Below, in pieces: positions 4,424-6,636 of a stretch of DNA of 6,636 nt. The position numbers and the translations under genes are program-made. The stretch lies in the NCBI GenBank assembly GCA_902796095.1, contig CADBNP010000300.1, positions 1 through 6,636 of the forward strand, in the 5' to 3' direction. Source of the DNA: an uncultured Aeromonadales bacterium (GTDB taxonomy: Bacteria; Pseudomonadota; Gammaproteobacteria; Enterobacterales; Succinivibrionaceae). The notes beneath the pieces are model-generated. The model did not search any database and had not been told where the DNA came from. It worked only from the letters and a program-made list of their open reading frames with translations. The first letter of the stretch is position 1. Each line of letters starts with the position of its first letter.

Positions 4424-6544
4424 CTAATGCTGACCTATCGAGCTTACAATTCTAATCTGCTTTTCATCCGGAACCTCCTGATATGACAGTACACGAAGTC
4501 CCGGAATCGATGTTTTGACAAACTTGGCCAGTGTTCCTCTGAGTACGCCCGACGTAAGAAGAATTGCCGGCTGTCCCTCCAGCTCCTGGTTCTGTGTTGC
4601 CTCAGCCAGCGACTGCTGCATTCTTTCCGCAAGTCCGGGTTCGATTCCGATACCCTCTCCGCCGGAACTCTGCAGAGACTTGTGCAGCAGCTTCTCCAGA
4701 TCCGGTGCCAGAGTTATCACGGGAATAACCGGATCTCCGCCCACCAGATTCTGAACAATAAGTCTTCTCAAAGCCACGCGGCATGCGGCATTCAGCACCT
4801 CGGGATCCTGGCTGCGGGGAGCATACTCCACAACAGTCTGGAGAATGGTTCTCATATCTCTGATGGGAACCTCCTCATACAGCAGCTTCTGCAGCACCTG
4901 AACCAGAATGCCGAGACTTACCACGCCTGGAATAAGTCCCTCCACAAGCTTCGGCTGATTCTTGGCCACCTGATCCAGCAGATTCTGCACTTCCTCGTGG
5001 CCAAGGAGGGAGGATGCATTGTTTGTCAGGATCTGACTGATATGGGTGGCTATTACGGTAGGTGAATCAACCACGGTATATCCCAGACTCTGAGCCTGTT
5101 CCGATTGCTCAGGAGAAATCCACACGGCCTCCAGACCAAAAGCTGGATCCTGCCCCTCTATACCCTTGATGGTACCAAAAACCTCTCCCGGATTGATAGC
5201 CATCTGCTTATCCACATACACTTCGGATTCACCCATGGTAACACCCATTATGGTAATCCGGTAATTATTGGCCGGCAGATCAAGATTGTCTCTGATATGA
5301 ACGGCCGGCACAAGAAAACCAAGTTCCTGGGACAGTTTTTTTCTTACACCCTTCACACGATTGAGAAGTTCTCCGTTCTGGTTCTTGTCCACAAGGGGTA
5401 TGAGACGGTAACCGATTTCAAGACCGATTGTATCAACCTGTGCAACATCGTCCCAGCTTAAATCCTTCTGCTTCTGCTCCACAGCCTTCTTTGCCTCGGC
5501 CGCCTTTCGTTCCATCTGCTCCTTCTCCTCCTTGCTTATCTTCTTTGGAGCAAATTTCTGAAGTCCGTAGCCAAGTCCTCCCACCATGATAGCAAACAAA
5601 AGGAAAGCAAAATGAGGCATCCCCGGAACTATTCCCATTACAAAAAGAATTCCGGCGGCAACATACAGCGTTCTGATATCGCCGAACATCTGTCCCAGAA
5701 CCAGAGTACCAAGCTCTGACTCGTCATTCTGACGGGTGATAATGATTGCCGAAGATATGGAAAGAAGAAGCGAAGGTATCTGGGCCACCAGACCGTCACC
5801 GATGGTAAGCTTTGTATAGATTGTCACCGCATCGGCAAAAGCCAGATCATGCTGTCCGACGCCGACTATCAGACCTCCGATAATATTGATGGCCATAATT
5901 ATAAGACCGGCGATGGCATCGCCCTTTACGAATTTGGAGGCACCGTCCATGGAGCCGTAAAACTCAGCTTCTGCCGCAACCTCGCGGCGGCGCTCCTTGG
6001 CCTTTTCCTGATCAATAAGACCGGAATTAAGATCTGCGTCAATCGCCATCTGCTTTCCCGGCATGGCATCAAGTGTAAATCTGGCTGTTACTTCGGAAAT
6101 ACGTCCCGCACCTTTGGTGATTACTACAAAATTAATAACCATCAGAATGATGAATACTATGAGACCGACAACATAGTTTCCTCCGATAACAACATCACCG
6201 AAGGACTTGATAACCTGACCGGCAGCCGCATCGCCGGCTGCTCCGTTAATGAGAATGACGCGGGTGGAGGCGACATTAAGGGCAAGACGAAGGAGCGTTG
6301 CTATCAGCAGAATTGTGGGAAAGGACGCAAAATCCAGGGGTCTTTTGGACAGAATGGAAACCATCAGCACCACAATCGCTATGGTGATATTGAAAACAAA
6401 GAAGATGTCCAGCATCCATGCGGGAATAGGAAGCACAACCATCGCCAGTCCGCCCAGGATCAGCGTCGGTGTGCCAAAGCCCTTCTTCATCAGCTGCCGG
6501 AGTTTGGGTCCGGTCAGATACTGCTTTATCTCAGCAACAGTCAT
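4424..6544 (-). CDS. flhA: FlhA, flagellar type III export gate membrane protein
   Basis: FlhA forms the nonameric ring of the flagellar export gate, couples export to the proton motive force and docks substrate-chaperone complexes on its cytoplasmic domain. Its 706 residues match the usual size (about 690-710). The N-terminal half has about eight membrane helices (roughly 25-44, 47-64, 72-92, 120-143, 209-229, 248-268, 290-306, 311-329). The FHIPEP signature region NFVVITKGAGRISEVTARF (138-156) continues into LDAMPGKQMAIDADLN (158-173), and FYGSMDGASKFVKGD (195-209) follows. A charged linker rich in Lys and Glu (336-362) leads to the cytoplasmic domain, where DPAFGLEAVW (466-475) contains the Asp and Phe that match the chaperone-docking residues known in Salmonella FlhA, and SPTVIATH (494-501) follows. 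The start follows an in-frame TGA, so no longer form is possible; no clear Shine-Dalgarno precedes it. flhB is not in the visible upstream 92 bases. It is the first gene of the block and has its own sigma-54-type promoter. Confidence 0.97.
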   Translation of the reverse strand: MTVAEIKQYLTGPKLRQLMKKGFGTPTLILGGLAMVVLPIPAWMLDIFFVFNITIAIVVLMVSILSKRPLDFASFPTILLIATLLRLALNVASTRVILINGAAGDAAAGQVIKSFGDVVIGGNYVVGLIVFIILMVINFVVITKGAGRISEVTARFTLDAMPGKQMAIDADLNSGLIDQEKAKERRREVAAEAEFYGSMDGASKFVKGDAIAGLIIMAINIIGGLIVGVGQHDLAFADAVTIYTKLTIGDGLVAQIPSLLLSISSAIIITRQNDESELGTLVLGQMFGDIRTLYVAAGILFVMGIVPGMPHFAFLLFAIMVGGLGYGLQKFAPKKISKEEKEQMERKAAEAKKAVEQKQKDLSWDDVAQVDTIGLEIGYRLIPLVDKNQNGELLNRVKGVRKKLSQELGFLVPAVHIRDNLDLPANNYRITIMGVTMGESEVYVDKQMAINPGEVFGTIKGIEGQDPAFGLEAVWISPEQSEQAQSLGYTVVDSPTVIATHISQILTNNASSLLGHEEVQNLLDQVAKNQPKLVEGLIPGVVSLGILVQVLQKLLYEEVPIRDMRTILQTVVEYAPRSQDPEVLNAACRVALRRLIVQNLVGGDPVIPVITLAPDLEKLLHKSLQSSGGEGIGIEPGLAERMQQSLAEATQNQELEGQPAILLTSGVLRGTLAKFVKTSIPGLRVLSYQEVPDEKQIRIVSSIGQH

Positions 6545-6571
6545 TCACTACAAACAGTAATCCATTATTGA

Positions 6572-6590
6572 TCACGATTATACATCGTGA
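6572..6590 (-). promoter_or_regulatory. Perfect palindrome over the predicted flhA transcription start
   Basis: TCACGAT (6572-6578) and ATCGTGA (6584-6590) are perfect 7-base arms around TATAC. From the sigma-54 element, the predicted start is near 6586, so the palindrome spans about -4 to +15. It could be an operator for a dimeric regulator or a 5'-end mRNA hairpin. Enhancer-binding proteins of the FleQ/FlrC kind are known to bind near or downstream of the start at some flagellar promoters, but I cannot assign this site to one. The loop also creates a minus-strand TATAAT (6577-6582) with no acceptable -35 box. Confidence 0.5.
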
Positions 6591-6596
6591 CGACAA

Positions 6597-6612
6597 TGCA
6601 AATTGTGTGCTA
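6597..6612 (-). promoter_or_regulatory. Sigma-54 (RpoN) -24/-12 promoter of flhA
   Basis: The minus strand reads TAGCAC-ACAAT-TTGCA, against the consensus TGGCAC-N5-TTGCA. Spacing is exact and the -12 GC is intact; the single mismatch is the first G of the -24 GG. The predicted start near 6586 gives a leader of about 42 bases before flhA. RpoN-dependent transcription of flhA-flhF-flhG-fliA is established in Vibrio and Pseudomonas, which supports the call. Distal activator sites would lie beyond the window. Confidence 0.7.
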
Positions 6613-6636
6613 GAACGAGATTCTGGCAGATGCTGA

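Noticed and set aside
6548..6565. Five-codon mini-ORF (MDYCL, stop) just before the flhA start
   Set aside because: It has no ribosome binding site and is too short to separate from chance, although it ends three bases before the flhA ATG.
5849..6571. 240-residue open frame on the plus strand, antisense to flhA
   Set aside because: It lies almost wholly opposite a full-length, well-conserved flhA. The translation is rich in His, Asn, Gly and Cys with no recognisable domain, as expected for a shadow frame.
6577..6582. Sigma-70 -10 box (TATAAT) upstream of flhA
   Set aside because: No reasonable -35 box lies 16-18 bases upstream (best is CAATTT), and the match is created by the palindrome loop. 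The sigma-54 element explains the region better.
1..6636. CRISPR array, insertion sequence, prophage or defence genes
   Set aside because: I saw no regularly spaced repeats, transposase motifs, terminal repeats or phage genes; the coding content is housekeeping and flagellar.

Overview
The window reads as a chromosomal piece of a polarly flagellated gammaproteobacterium. The main evidence is a four-gene leftward flagellar block in the order flhA-flhF-flhG-fliA, which is the late-export/placement/sigma-28 block of Vibrio, Pseudomonas, Shewanella and Aeromonas types. FlhF and FlhG set the position and number of polar flagella and are absent from peritrichous enterics. Moderate base composition and the CysZ homologue also fit Gammaproteobacteria. 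A member of Aeromonadales/Succinivibrionaceae is possible, but I cannot prove this from one window.

Layout from left to right. Bases 1-76 hold at most the tail of an unidentified rightward gene or, alternatively, the leader of a leftward transcript. A consensus sigma-70-type promoter points left at 82-111. Bases 112-372 are non-coding and contain short repeats and a strong two-tier hairpin just before cysZ. The rightward gene cysZ (373-1230) encodes a sulfate permease-family membrane protein with an unusual acidic tail. A 74-base convergent gap carries inverted repeats. The leftward genes then follow on the minus strand: fliA (1305-2030), flhG (2091-2978), flhF (2994-4397, GTG start) and flhA (4424-6544). 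The right end (6545-6636) is the flhA leader, with a recognisable sigma-54 -24/-12 promoter and a perfect palindrome over the predicted start site.

How the genes work together: FlhA is the export-gate membrane protein of the flagellar type III secretion apparatus. FlhF (SRP-type GTPase) marks the pole, and FlhG (MinD-like ATPase) limits flagellar number by acting on FlhF through its N-terminal DQAxxLR motif. FliA is the sigma factor for late flagellar and chemotaxis genes. Tight spacing (26, 15 and 60 bases) supports one mRNA read from the sigma-54 promoter. In many relatives cheY/cheZ/cheA follow fliA, but here the block ends at fliA against the convergent cysZ.

The coding content is ordinary and I found no new multi-gene system. 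The points worth a second look are regulatory: the flhA promoter with its palindrome, a 12-base tandem repeat over the poorly matched fliA ribosome binding region, an inverted repeat across the fliA stop codon, the structured cysZ leader, and the leftward consensus promoter near the left edge.
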